From the NCBI GenBank assembly GCA_942490885.1, contig CALNYT010000002.1, positions 4,712,001 to 4,776,000 of the forward strand: a stretch of 64,000 bases of DNA, written 5' to 3'. Position 1 is the first letter of the stretch, and each line of letters begins with the position of its first letter. Positions 47,925-56,640 of this stretch are shown here, in pieces. The translations under genes and the position numbers were made by a program. Below the pieces are notes generated by a model. It saw only the letters and a program-made list of their open reading frames with translations. It ran no database searches and was not told the origin of the DNA. Origin of the DNA: Oceanirhabdus sp942490885. Its GTDB lineage: Bacteria; Bacillota; Clostridia; Clostridiales; Clostridiaceae.

Positions 47925-49091
47925 TTATCCAAATAAAGATAATAATATACCAGCCGCTACAGCAGAACCAATAACCCCTGCAACGTTTGGTCCCATAGCA
48001 TTCATAAGTAAGAAATTACCCGGATCGTCTTCTTGTCCAACCTTCTGAGCAACTCTCGCCGCCATAGGTACAGCCGAAACTCCTGCCGCTCCTATCAATG
48101 GATTTATCTTTCCTTTTGTTAGTTTACACATAAGCTTTCCAATTAATACGCCCGATATAGTACTTATTACGAATGCAGTTAACCCTAACACTACTATTCC
48201 TAGAGTTTGTGGATTTATAAATACATCAGCCTGTGCTTTTGTTCCTACAGAAAGTCCTAAGAATATAGTAACTATATTAATAAGAGCATTCTGCGCTGTA
48301 TCAGCTAATCTTCCAACAACCCCAGATTCTTTAAACAGATTCCCAAGCATAAGCATACCTACCAAAGGTGCAACTTCTGGAAGCAGTAATACAACTAGTA
48401 CAGTTACAATTATAGGAAATATTATTTTTTCAGTTTGAGAAACCTTTCTTAAATTTCCCATTCTTATAGTTCTCTCTTTTTTAGTTGTCAGCGCTCTCAT
48501 TATAGGTGGTTGTATCATAGGAATCAACGCCATATATGAATAAGCCGCCACAGCTATAGGGCCTAATAATTCAGGTGCTAATTTATTCGTTAAGAATATC
48601 GCCGTGGGTCCATCTGCTCCTCCAATTATACCAATGGAAGCTGCTTGCTCAGGTGTAAATGAAAATTTAAGTACATTTAACCAATCTGGAAGCATATCTG
48701 TCAAAGGCCCTAAAGCAAGTGCTCCCATAAATGCGAAGAATACCCCGAATTGAGCTGCTGCTCCAAGTAATACACTGGAAGGATTAGCTAGCAATGGTCC
48801 AAAATCCGTCATAACCCCTACTCCCAAGAAAATTAGTGGAGGATATATATTATGCTTAACTCCAAATCCAAGAAAATGCAACAATCCCTCCTCGCCAACA
48901 ATTCCCGTTTCAGGCAAGTTAACAAGAATCATACCAAATGCAATTGGTATCAACAATAGAGGTTCAAACCCCTTTTTAATAGCTAAATATATAAATAGAA
49001 ACCCTACACAAATCATAATTACTGATTGGATATTTAAATGTGCAAACCCTGATCTTTCGAATATTCTAGTTAGCAAATCAAAAACATTCAT
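47925..49091 (-). CDS. Sodium ion-translocating decarboxylase beta subunit (OadB/MmdB/GcdB family)
   Basis: Membrane carboxybiotin decarboxylase and Na+ pump subunit. 388 residues, about nine to eleven transmembrane segments. The conserved re-entrant motif IIGGADGPTAIFLTNKLAPE contains the Asp needed for Na+ transport, and the C-terminal LLMNAMGPNVAGVIGSAVAAG matches the second ion-site segment. It follows the biotin carrier gene by 17 bp. The partner acyl-CoA is unknown because the carboxyltransferase is diverged. Confidence 0.95.
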   Translation of the reverse strand: MNVFDLLTRIFERSGFAHLNIQSVIMICVGFLFIYLAIKKGFEPLLLIPIAFGMILVNLPETGIVGEEGLLHFLGFGVKHNIYPPLIFLGVGVMTDFGPLLANPSSVLLGAAAQFGVFFAFMGALALGPLTDMLPDWLNVLKFSFTPEQAASIGIIGGADGPTAIFLTNKLAPELLGPIAVAAYSYMALIPMIQPPIMRALTTKKERTIRMGNLRKVSQTEKIIFPIIVTVLVVLLLPEVAPLVGMLMLGNLFKESGVVGRLADTAQNALINIVTIFLGLSVGTKAQADVFINPQTLGIVVLGLTAFVISTISGVLIGKLMCKLTKGKINPLIGAAGVSAVPMAARVAQKVGQEDDPGNFLLMNAMGPNVAGVIGSAVAAGILLSLFG

Positions 49092-49108
49092 TTTTCCACC
49101 CTCTTTCG

Positions 49109-49483
49109 CTATTCAATAACAGCCAGTGCATCTCCAGTATTAACTTGAGAGCTAGGTGATGTAAGTATTTGAATTACTTTTCCATCTTTTTGCGCTTTAA
49201 TTTCATTTTCCATTTTCATTGCTTCAAGAATGAATAATACATCTCCTTCTTTAAAACTATCTCCCTCTTTTACATTTACCTTCAATATATTACCAGGCAT
49301 TGGAGCCTCAATTTTTTCACCTGCCGCTGCTTTTGCCGCTACTTTTTGAGTTGCTATAGGTTTAGCTGAAACCTGATTTTGAACCGGTGCTACTTCTTGA
49401 TAACTAGATGGAAATTCACCTTTAACTTCATCAACCTCAACCTCATATCTATTACCATTAACAGTTACAACATACTTTTTCAT
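49109..49483 (-). CDS. Biotin carboxyl carrier protein of the decarboxylase
   Basis: 124 residues. A short N-terminal MKKYVVTVNGNRYEVEVDEV segment, an alanine-rich linker (AKPIATQKVAAKAAAG), and a C-terminal biotinyl domain whose EAMKMEN motif holds the target lysine. It should swing carboxybiotin from the carboxyltransferase to the membrane subunit. TGAGGAGG precedes the ATG. Confidence 0.95.
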   Translation of the reverse strand: MKKYVVTVNGNRYEVEVDEVKGEFPSSYQEVAPVQNQVSAKPIATQKVAAKAAAGEKIEAPMPGNILKVNVKEGDSFKEGDVLFILEAMKMENEIKAQKDGKVIQILTSPSSQVNTGDALAVIE

Positions 49484-49511
49484 TACGAATCCTCCTCATA
49501 TTAATCCTTAT

Positions 49512-49823
49512 CTAGTTTCTCCAGTTAGAAGATCTATCTAATCTTTTAATACTTCTGATCATTAGCTTATCGGTTGGAACATCTAATGATGCACTCAGTG
49601 CAGCCATTATTGCAGCTACAACTTCACAATCGTCTACCGCATCTTCTTCTATAGCCGCTTCATCCACATACTCTTCAACACTCTCTGCCATTTTGGGTTT
49701 CTCTTTTTCTTTAAACACGAAACCCATAAAATTGATAGTGAATTTTACACATAGTAAAACACCAAAAACAATCAACATAGCTGAAAGCGAGAATATAATT
49801 TGACTAATCCAATCTAAACTCAT
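49512..49823 (-). CDS. Decarboxylase gamma/delta subunit (OadG family)
   Basis: 103 residues. One N-terminal transmembrane helix (IIFSLSAMLIVFGVLLCVKF), an acidic linker, and a C-terminal helix DDCEVVAAIMAALSASLDVP followed by the basic RSIKRLDRSSNW tail typical of OadG/MmdD. It tethers the carboxyltransferase to the membrane pump. It is 12 bp from the carboxyltransferase stop. Confidence 0.9.
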   Translation of the reverse strand: MSLDWISQIIFSLSAMLIVFGVLLCVKFTINFMGFVFKEKEKPKMAESVEEYVDEAAIEEDAVDDCEVVAAIMAALSASLDVPTDKLMIRSIKRLDRSSNWRN

Positions 49824-49835
49824 TATATTTCCTCC

Positions 49836-51317
49836 CTATATTAGATGGCTACCATGCTTCTTAGGGTATTTCAAAACTCTCTTAGTTTGTAACATATCCA
49901 AAACAGCAAACAATCTAGCTTTTGTCTCCCCTGGCTCAATAACATCATCTACAAACCCTGCATATGCAGCTTTATATGGATCAAGATATTCATTCAATTT
50001 ATCACTGATTATCTTTTCTTCTTCTTTTCTAGGCATTTCACTATTTGTTATTACATCAGCAAAATCTCTCTTGATAGTCTCTATAGGATCTCCTGCAGAA
50101 ATTCTAGCACTTGGCCATGCATAAACAAAATCATAAGCAAATTCTTTACTAGCAAACGCTAGATAAGAAGCACCTATAGCATCCCCTACGATTAAAGATA
50201 CCTTACCAACATCACTCATCCCTATCGCCGACATAAGCTTACTTCCCATACGAGATAAACCTTGTTTTTCTTGAGATAAATTTGCAACAAATCCCTTGCT
50301 ATTAACAATATTAACCATTGGTATGCTGAAATTATCGCATATTTTTACGAATCTACTTACCTTCTCACATGAATTGATTGTAATATTCTCATGTTCATTA
50401 CCATTAATTCCTATTAACCCAACTGTAAGACCATTAATTTTACTTATAGCAGTAATAGTATTTCTCTCAAAATCCTTATTTATTTCAATTAATGAATCAT
50501 TATCAATAATTTCATTAATTACCTCTTCTACTTTTATTTTGCCATTATTCGCCATATCATTCAACAAAAGATTTATATTATTCAACTCACAACACTCATC
50601 TTCTTGTGGTATTACACCCTTATTGTTTGATGGCATATATGTAACTAATTTTCTAACTTTTTCACTCAACTCAATTTCATTGATGACTCTTATTTGCGCT
50701 GTTCCATTGTTTAAACACATATCAGCTGAAGATAATTCCTCTTTTGCAATATATCTTCCTTCTCTTTCTATCATATTCTTTTCAGAATTTAATGACATCT
50801 CAGCGTTTTCTTCTACAACAAAAACAAAGTCACTCATACCTGCACTCAATGAATCTAATCCTTTTGCCGGACCAGCAATCACAGCTATATGAGGTATCAC
50901 TCCTGACAATTTAGCGTTTCTTTTTAAAATCTTTCCATAAGTTTCAATAATGTCTAATCCCTCTGAAATATTAGCTCCAATAGAATCATACATCTGTATT
51001 AATGGCGCTCCCATTTCGACAGCCATATCCATAATTCTACAAATTTTCTCTCCATTTCTTCTGTTTATCGCTCCACCATTAACAGTATAATCATGGCTGC
51101 AAATGAATGCTAATCTTCCGTTTATAGTTCCATGTCCTCCAATGATTCCTCCACCATTTTTTTCATACATGGCACCTATTTCTATAAAGCTACCTTTATC
51201 CAGAATGCTTAGAATTCTCTCTTTCGCAGTTCCTTTATCCAAGTTATGCTGCAAATTCACTTTTCTGTCATCCAATGCTTTGGCCTTGATTTCTGCTAAA
51301 TTATCTACTTTGTCCAT
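49836..51317 (-). CDS. Diverged acyl-CoA carboxyltransferase of a Na+-pumping decarboxylase
   Basis: 493 residues from the ATG at 51317 with AGGAGG upstream; the open frame extends 12 codons further. Crotonase-like carboxyltransferase, N and C halves. Canonical MmdA-type enzymes have DSGGARIQEG, GPCAGGAVYSPA and KAYGGAY oxyanion elements; here the matching stretches read DSIGANISEG, GPAKGLDSLSAG and GDAIGASYLA, so the paired glycines are changed. The fold and the operon (oadG, biotin carrier, oadB) fit a methylmalonyl-CoA decarboxylase-like pump, but the substrate, or even activity, is open. Confidence 0.8.
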   Translation of the reverse strand: MDKVDNLAEIKAKALDDRKVNLQHNLDKGTAKERILSILDKGSFIEIGAMYEKNGGGIIGGHGTINGRLAFICSHDYTVNGGAINRRNGEKICRIMDMAVEMGAPLIQMYDSIGANISEGLDIIETYGKILKRNAKLSGVIPHIAVIAGPAKGLDSLSAGMSDFVFVVEENAEMSLNSEKNMIEREGRYIAKEELSSADMCLNNGTAQIRVINEIELSEKVRKLVTYMPSNNKGVIPQEDECCELNNINLLLNDMANNGKIKVEEVINEIIDNDSLIEINKDFERNTITAISKINGLTVGLIGINGNEHENITINSCEKVSRFVKICDNFSIPMVNIVNSKGFVANLSQEKQGLSRMGSKLMSAIGMSDVGKVSLIVGDAIGASYLAFASKEFAYDFVYAWPSARISAGDPIETIKRDFADVITNSEMPRKEEEKIISDKLNEYLDPYKAAYAGFVDDVIEPGETKARLFAVLDMLQTKRVLKYPKKHGSHLI

Positions 51318-51469
51318 TGTTTTTCCTCCTAACACACAAAAGTAAAATATCATCCATGGTTATGATAACATAAAAACATCAATTTGTATACGAAATCTGC
51401 AAGAATAAATTCACTGTTATTTATTTTTAAAAGAAAGCCCATCATTTGTCATAATTATCTCTCCAGCAA

Positions 51470-51606
51470 CTGAACCGCCCCTAAATAAAGCGGTGAGTGG
51501 AAAACGCATAAGACCTATATGGCGATGTTCTAGGAAACAGGAAAAATTCTAGCACATGATACTAGAAGCCCCCAGTTCTGCGTGAGCAACTGATGGGAGA
51601 GTTCAC
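51470..51606 (+). mobile_element. Putative IS200/IS605-type right-end (omega-RNA-like) relic
   Basis: A GC-richer stretch in an AT-rich gap, with CCGC/GCGG, TTCTAG/CTAGAA (51547-51567) and a CCC-CAGTT/AACTG-GGG hairpin (51569-51597), ending GGGAGAGTTCAC. The series TTCTAG...CTAGAAGCCCCC plus a final hairpin and TTCAC is what I remember from the right ends of IS605/TnpB and IStron elements in clostridia. There is no transposase or TnpB, so it would be a solo end or non-autonomous element. Alternatively it is an unrelated structured RNA. Confidence 0.4.
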
Positions 51607-51631
51607 TTATATTATTTCCTAGACAATAGTA

Positions 51632-51794
51632 TTTTACTCGTTTCATTCAAGATGAAACATTGTACTTTAAATACAATATTTTATCAAAGATAAAATGAGT
51701 AAAAACCTCTTGCTCTACGTAACAATAAAGATGTAGGTTCTGACCTCAGCCAGAACCATCCTACGTTCTCCACTCTCCACTTTGCACTCTCAAC
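51632..51794 (-). repeat. Structured interspersed repeat, copy C, with a perfect four-way junction
   Basis: On the minus strand it has a GTTGAGAGTG purine tract, GAACGTAGGATG, the hairpin GGTTCTG/CAGAACC and CTACATC, followed by an exact four-way junction. The junction is an 8-bp closing stem TTTTACTC/GAGTAAAA (51632-51639, 51697-51704) around three abutting 19-nt hairpins (51640-51658, 51659-51677, 51678-51696). It lies directly behind the fhs terminator. Confidence 0.6.
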
Positions 51795-51822
51795 TAAAAA
51801 AACATGGCCTAAGCCATGTTTT
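51792..51822 (-). terminator. Terminator after fhs
   Basis: AAAACATGGC pairs with GCCATGTTTT (51799-51822) and is followed by TTTAG on the minus strand. The stem begins at the fhs stop codon. Confidence 0.88.
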
Positions 51823-53487
51823 TTAAAACAACCCTTCTATAACTCCATCATCTGATATATCCATTTTATTAGCTGCAGGAACTTTAGGCAGTCCAGGCAT
51901 TGTCATAATATCTCCCGTCAAAACAACTGCAAATCCAGCCCCATTTGATATTTTAACTTCTTTAACATTAATCTTAAATCCACTAGGTCTTCCTATCAAT
52001 TTTTCGTTATCAGATAAAGATTTTTGTGTCTTAGCCATACACACTGGCACTTTATCCAACCCAAACTTTTCAATACTCTTAATATTATTTAATGCTTTTG
52101 TTGTGAGCTCAACTCCGTCAGCTCCATATATCTCTTTAGCAATGACTTCAATCTTCTCTTTTAATGAAATATTTTCATCATAAAGAACTTTAAAATCACT
52201 CTCTTTATTATCAATTATATTAAGAACCTTCTCTGCAAGTTCTATTCCACCTTCTCCGCCATTTGCCCAAACATCTGTTAAAGCAACTTCAACACCATGT
52301 TCATTACAGAACTCTTCGATGAATGTTAATTCTTCTTCTGAATCACTAACAAATCTATTTATAGCAACCACAGGTTTCACACCGAACTTCTTAACATTTT
52401 CTATATGCTTTTCTAAATTCTTTATACCCTTCTTTAAAGCTTCCACATCAGGTGTTCCAAGCTGATCCTTTTTCACTCCACCATGGTGTTTTAAAGCTCT
52501 TACAGTTGCAACAATAACAACAGCTTCTGGTTTTAAATTACCATACCTACATTTAATGTTAAAGAATTTCTCTGCACCCAAATCTGCTCCGAATCCAGCT
52601 TCAGTTACTACATAATCACTCAATTTTAATCCTAGTTTTGTTGCAATTAAACTATTACACCCATGAGCTATATTAGCAAATGGACCTCCATGTATGATTG
52701 CTGGCGTATTCTCTAATGTCTGAACTAAGTTTGGCTTTATAGCATCTTTCATTAATAAGGCCATAGCACCTTGAACTTCAATATCCTTACAATATACAGG
52801 TTCACCCTCAAGGTTATAAGCTACAAGTATATCACCCATTCTCTTCTTTAAATCCATTAAATCACTTGAAAGACATAAAACAGCCATTACTTCCGATGCA
52901 ACAGTTATCATAAAGCCATCTTCTCTTAAGAAACCATTAGGCTTCCCACCCATTCCAACAACTAAACTTCTAAGCGCTCTATCATTCATATCTATAACTC
53001 TTTTAAACACAATTCTTCTACTATCAATTCTCAATTTATTTCCTTGATGTATATGATTGTCTATAGCTGCTGATAGTAAATTGTTTGCTGCTGTTATTGC
53101 ATGCATATCTCCTGTAAAATGAAGATTAATGTCTTCCATAGGAACAACCTGTGCGTAACCTCCACCAGCAGCTCCACCTTTAATACCAAATACCGGTCCT
53201 AGGGATGGCTCTCTTAAAACCGCAATTGCATTTTTATCTAACTTATTAAGAGCTTGACTTAATCCTATAGTAACTGTAGATTTTCCTTCTCCAGCAGGTG
53301 TAGGATTTATTGCTGTTACAAGAATAAGTTTACCATTTTCTTTTTCACCATTCAGTTTATCCAGTGATATTTTACATTTATACTTTCCATAAAGATCAAT
53401 ATCATCCTCATTTAATCCTAATCTTGCTGCTACATCAACAATCTTATCCATTTGTGCTTCTTGTGCAATTTGAATATCCGTTTTCAT
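51823..53487 (-). CDS. fhs: Formate--tetrahydrofolate ligase
   Basis: ATP-dependent formation of 10-formyl-THF. 554 residues, close to the usual 555-560. The start is the ATG at 53487 with GGGGG upstream; a TTG five codons earlier overlaps that site. The ATP-binding loop is PTPAGEGKSTVTIGL; other signatures are LREPSLGPVFGIKGGAAGGGYAQVVPMEDINLHFTGD-type sequence at about 95-130 and ENTPAIIHGGPFANIAHGCNS. It follows the thioesterase gene by 18 bp. Confidence 0.97.
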   Translation of the reverse strand: MKTDIQIAQEAQMDKIVDVAARLGLNEDDIDLYGKYKCKISLDKLNGEKENGKLILVTAINPTPAGEGKSTVTIGLSQALNKLDKNAIAVLREPSLGPVFGIKGGAAGGGYAQVVPMEDINLHFTGDMHAITAANNLLSAAIDNHIHQGNKLRIDSRRIVFKRVIDMNDRALRSLVVGMGGKPNGFLREDGFMITVASEVMAVLCLSSDLMDLKKRMGDILVAYNLEGEPVYCKDIEVQGAMALLMKDAIKPNLVQTLENTPAIIHGGPFANIAHGCNSLIATKLGLKLSDYVVTEAGFGADLGAEKFFNIKCRYGNLKPEAVVIVATVRALKHHGGVKKDQLGTPDVEALKKGIKNLEKHIENVKKFGVKPVVAINRFVSDSEEELTFIEEFCNEHGVEVALTDVWANGGEGGIELAEKVLNIIDNKESDFKVLYDENISLKEKIEVIAKEIYGADGVELTTKALNNIKSIEKFGLDKVPVCMAKTQKSLSDNEKLIGRPSGFKINVKEVKISNGAGFAVVLTGDIMTMPGLPKVPAANKMDISDDGVIEGLF

Positions 53488-53505
53488 AAAAAATACCCCC
53501 AAATT

Positions 53506-53889
53506 TTACTTTAATTTTGACATAAACTTATCAACGTTAATTATGTATCTAGTATGACATCCTTCCCCTATTTTCCCTACTTCATCCCAAGCTATTACTT
53601 TAAATTCTATTTTCTTACCATCAACATTCTCCACGGTGGCTTCACACTTTACCTTCATACCTATTGGTGTAGCTTTAATATGATTAGTACTTATAGCAAT
53701 TCCAACCGTAGTATAACCTTCATTAATGTACTCATCAACAACTGCCTTAGCTGTGTTTTCCATTAATGCAATCATTGCAGGTGTGGCAAAAACATCTACT
53801 GCACCAGAGCCGTAACTGCTTGCAGTATCCTTCTTACCAACTGTAATCTCTAGAGTGGTTTTCATCCCATTTGAAATATTAAATTCCAT
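53506..53889 (-). CDS. Hotdog-fold thioesterase (fluoroacetyl-CoA thioesterase-like)
   Basis: 127 residues from the ATG at 53889 (MEFNISNGMKTTLEITV) with GAGGGTG upstream. The layout matches the FlK subgroup: Thr in FATPAMIALMENTAK, Glu in the same helix, and His in ISTNHIKATPIGMKV line up with that catalytic triad. It probably hydrolyses a short acyl-CoA, but the physiological substrate is unknown. It is probably cotranscribed with fhs. Confidence 0.82.
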   Translation of the reverse strand: MEFNISNGMKTTLEITVGKKDTASSYGSGAVDVFATPAMIALMENTAKAVVDEYINEGYTTVGIAISTNHIKATPIGMKVKCEATVENVDGKKIEFKVIAWDEVGKIGEGCHTRYIINVDKFMSKLK

Positions 53890-53948
53890 AAAATACACCC
53901 TCTTTCTTCTATCATTTCATCTTGATTATAACATAAATATTTAGGCAT

Positions 53949-53989
53949 GTGAAAAAAAATAAAGCTCACCAAAAGGTGACCTTTATTTT
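53949..53989 (-). terminator. Terminator after ftsH
   Basis: AAATAAAGGTCACC pairs with GGTGAGCTTTATTT (about 53957-53989), followed on the minus strand by TTTTTCAC. It overlaps the ftsH stop codon. Confidence 0.88.
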
Positions 53990-55994
53990 AGAAATTCACT
54001 TCTCCATCATTATTATCTTCATCCGAATCATTTTCATTCATATTACTTAATATTTCATTTTCATCTAAACTAGATTCTTTTATATCTTTATTATCTTTAT
54101 TATCATTTTTATCATCATAATCACCGAAAATCCCTGAATCCTCAAATGCAATTTCATCAATAGCTTTACCTTCCATAAGTGCTAGGAATTGTTTTCTATT
54201 AATCTTTTCTTTTTCTAAAAGAGCTTTTGCAACATCATGAAGTTTATCAATATTTTCAGCAAGCATTCTCTCCGCTTCAACTTGAGCATCTTTACACAAT
54301 TCTATAACTTCTGCATCAAGTTTAGCAGCTATTTCCTCGCTATAGTTCTTCTCATGTCCAAGATCTCTACCAAGGAATACCTCACCTTGACCACTTCCAA
54401 ATGATATAGGACCAATTGTTTCACTCATACCATACTTCATTACAATACTTCTTGCTAAAGAACTCATTCTATCAATATCATTCTTTGCACCAGTGCTAAT
54501 ATCACCTAAAATAAGTTTTTCTGCAACTCTACCTGCAATAAGCGATTTCATATCTCCAAGCATCTTCTTCTTTGAATAATAAGAAGTATCGTTCTCTGGA
54601 AGATACATTGTATATCCCCCCGCCATTCCTCTTGGAATTATGCTTATCTCATGAACCGGATCACTACCTGGTATCAAATGTCTAACAACCGCATGACCAG
54701 CCTCATGATATGCTGTAAGTTTCTTTTCATCTTCCGTTACAACTCTACTCTTCTTTTCTGGTCCCGCTGTAACCCTTCTAGCTGCTTCTTCCATATTATT
54801 CATTACAACAAATGGTTTCTTTTCTCTAACAGCTAAAAGTGCAGCTTCGTTCATAAGGTTCTCTAAATCTGCTCCTGTAAAACCAGGAGTGCTTTTAGCA
54901 ATAACCTTAAGATCTATATCGCTACCAATTTTCTTATTCTTAGAATGCACCTTAAGAATCTCTTCTCTTCCTTTGACATCCGGATAATTTACCAGTATTT
55001 GTCTATCAAATCTACCGGGTCTCAGTAATGCTTTATCAAGAATGTCTGCTCTATTTGTAGCCGCAATAATAATTATACTCTCATGAGCTGCAAATCCATC
55101 CATCTCAACAAGTAATTGATTAAGAGTTTGCTCTCTTTCATCATGTCCGCCCCCAAGTCCAGCACCTCTCTGCCTTCCTACAGCGTCTATCTCGTCTATA
55201 AATATAATACATGGTGAATTTTTCTTTGCTTGATCAAATAAATCTCTTACTCTTGAAGCACCTACACCCACAAACATCTCAACGAAATCCGAACCAGATA
55301 TAGTAAAAAACGGAACACCCGCTTCACCTGCAACAGCTTTAGCTAATAATGTTTTACCTGTTCCTGGTGGTCCAACTAGGAGAACACCTTTTGGTATTCT
55401 AGCTCCCATTTCTTCATATGATTTAGGATTTTTGAGGAAGTCAACAATCTCTGCCATCTCTTGTTTTTCCTCATCAGCACCAGCTACATCCTTAAATGAA
55501 ACCTTCTTTTTATCAGGTGTAGCCATTCTTGCTTTACTCTTACCAAAGTTCATTACTCCTCTATTTCCACCACCCTGAGATTGTTGCATTATCATAAACC
55601 AAATTCCAATAAATAACACAATCAATATTATGTATGGAATCAAAGTAAATAGCGCTGAATATTTCGGTGGCTCTTCATAAGAAATCTTAATTGATTTACC
55701 CTTCTCATCCACACCTTCGTAATAATCATCCATAAGTAATGTAAATAAATGTGCATCAATTACTGTTGTAAAACTCACATCTTTTCCGTCTTTTTTCATT
55801 GACCCTTCAATAATATCAACGGATTCATTTCTCTTTACTTTTATCTTTTCAACTTGTTGTGCTTTCCAATACTTAACAAATACATCTGATGGTATTGGCT
55901 CCGATTGAACATCTTGCCTAATAAAAAATAACGTTCCTACTAGTATTAACACAAGCATCATTATCCAAACCGATGCACCGGAAAATTTCTTCAA
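53988..55994 (-). CDS. ftsH: ATP-dependent zinc metalloprotease FtsH
   Basis: Membrane-anchored AAA+ protease. 668 residues from a TTG (55994) with GAGGGGGATT upstream. Transmembrane helix 1 is at about 9-25 and helix 2 at about 115-135, with an external domain between. The AAA domain has GPPGTGKTLLAKAVAGEA and the second region of homology; the protease site is TAYHEAGHAVV. A C-terminal acidic, asparagine-rich tail (DDKNDNKDNKDIKE onwards) is low-complexity. It follows hpt in the usual tilS-hpt-ftsH order. Confidence 0.97.
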   Translation of the reverse strand: MKKFSGASVWIMMLVLILVGTLFFIRQDVQSEPIPSDVFVKYWKAQQVEKIKVKRNESVDIIEGSMKKDGKDVSFTTVIDAHLFTLLMDDYYEGVDEKGKSIKISYEEPPKYSALFTLIPYIILIVLFIGIWFMIMQQSQGGGNRGVMNFGKSKARMATPDKKKVSFKDVAGADEEKQEMAEIVDFLKNPKSYEEMGARIPKGVLLVGPPGTGKTLLAKAVAGEAGVPFFTISGSDFVEMFVGVGASRVRDLFDQAKKNSPCIIFIDEIDAVGRQRGAGLGGGHDEREQTLNQLLVEMDGFAAHESIIIIAATNRADILDKALLRPGRFDRQILVNYPDVKGREEILKVHSKNKKIGSDIDLKVIAKSTPGFTGADLENLMNEAALLAVREKKPFVVMNNMEEAARRVTAGPEKKSRVVTEDEKKLTAYHEAGHAVVRHLIPGSDPVHEISIIPRGMAGGYTMYLPENDTSYYSKKKMLGDMKSLIAGRVAEKLILGDISTGAKNDIDRMSSLARSIVMKYGMSETIGPISFGSGQGEVFLGRDLGHEKNYSEEIAAKLDAEVIELCKDAQVEAERMLAENIDKLHDVAKALLEKEKINRKQFLALMEGKAIDEIAFEDSGIFGDYDDKNDNKDNKDIKESSLDENEILSNMNENDSDEDNNDGEVNF

Positions 55995-56103
55995 TCTGAA
56001 TCCCCCTCTCTTGATAGTTACTATAAAATTTTATCACAGTAAAAATTTCATTACAACGTATTAAATTTGAATTATCTATTAATAATTATATAATTATTGC
56101 AGA

Positions 56104-56640
56104 TCACTTATAAACCTCTTCTTTTAAAATCCCTACATATGGAAGATTCCTATATTTTTCTGCAAAGTCAAGCCCATATCCAACTAAAAAATAGTCTGGA
56201 ACATCATATCCAATATATTTAGCGTTTACCTCAACTTTTCTTCTGTCTTTCTTATTAAGTAAACATGCTATTTCAAGACTAGCAGGCATTCTTGCATTTA
56301 AATATTTTAAAAGATATGTCAAAGTTACTCCTGAGTCAATAATATCTTCAACCAAAATTATATGTTTATCTCTAATTTCAAAATCTAAATCCTTCAATAT
56401 TCTAACAACACCGCTACTTTCTGATGCTTCTCCATAGCTTGATACCGCCATGAAATCCATCTTACAAGGAATTGTGATTTTCTTCAATAAATCTGACATA
56501 AACATTACAGATCCCTTAAGTATACCTATAACAATTACATCTTTTCCTTTATAATCCTCCGAAATACTTTCCGCTATCTCTATAACTTTTTTTTTAATAT
56601 CTTGTTCACTTACTAATATTCTTTCAATATCATTATTCAT
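56104..56640 (-). CDS. hpt: Hypoxanthine(-guanine) phosphoribosyltransferase
   Basis: Purine salvage: base plus PRPP to IMP or GMP. 178 residues. The PRPP-binding loop is IILVEDIIDSGVTL, and the base-binding part contains DYFLVGYGLDFAEKYRNLPY. AAAGGAGAG precedes the ATG, which overlaps the end of tilS by 8 nt, so the two are translationally coupled. Confidence 0.97.
   Translation of the reverse strand: MNNDIERILVSEQDIKKKVIEIAESISEDYKGKDVIVIGILKGSVMFMSDLLKKITIPCKMDFMAVSSYGEASESSGVVRILKDLDFEIRDKHIILVEDIIDSGVTLTYLLKYLNARMPASLEIACLLNKKDRRKVEVNAKYIGYDVPDYFLVGYGLDFAEKYRNLPYVGILKEEVYK

Noticed and set aside
51470..51606. Reading this segment as a ZTP (pfl) riboswitch because fhs is adjacent
   Set aside because: It is downstream of fhs, in the wrong place for leader control, and lacks the pfl core sequences.
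51470..51606. Reading this segment as 6S RNA
   Set aside because: It lacks the long closing stem with a large central bubble; the three local hairpins fit an IS605 end better.
51823..53487. Acetogenesis (Wood-Ljungdahl) from the presence of fhs
   Set aside because: fhs is widespread in non-acetogenic clostridia and no other pathway gene is present.
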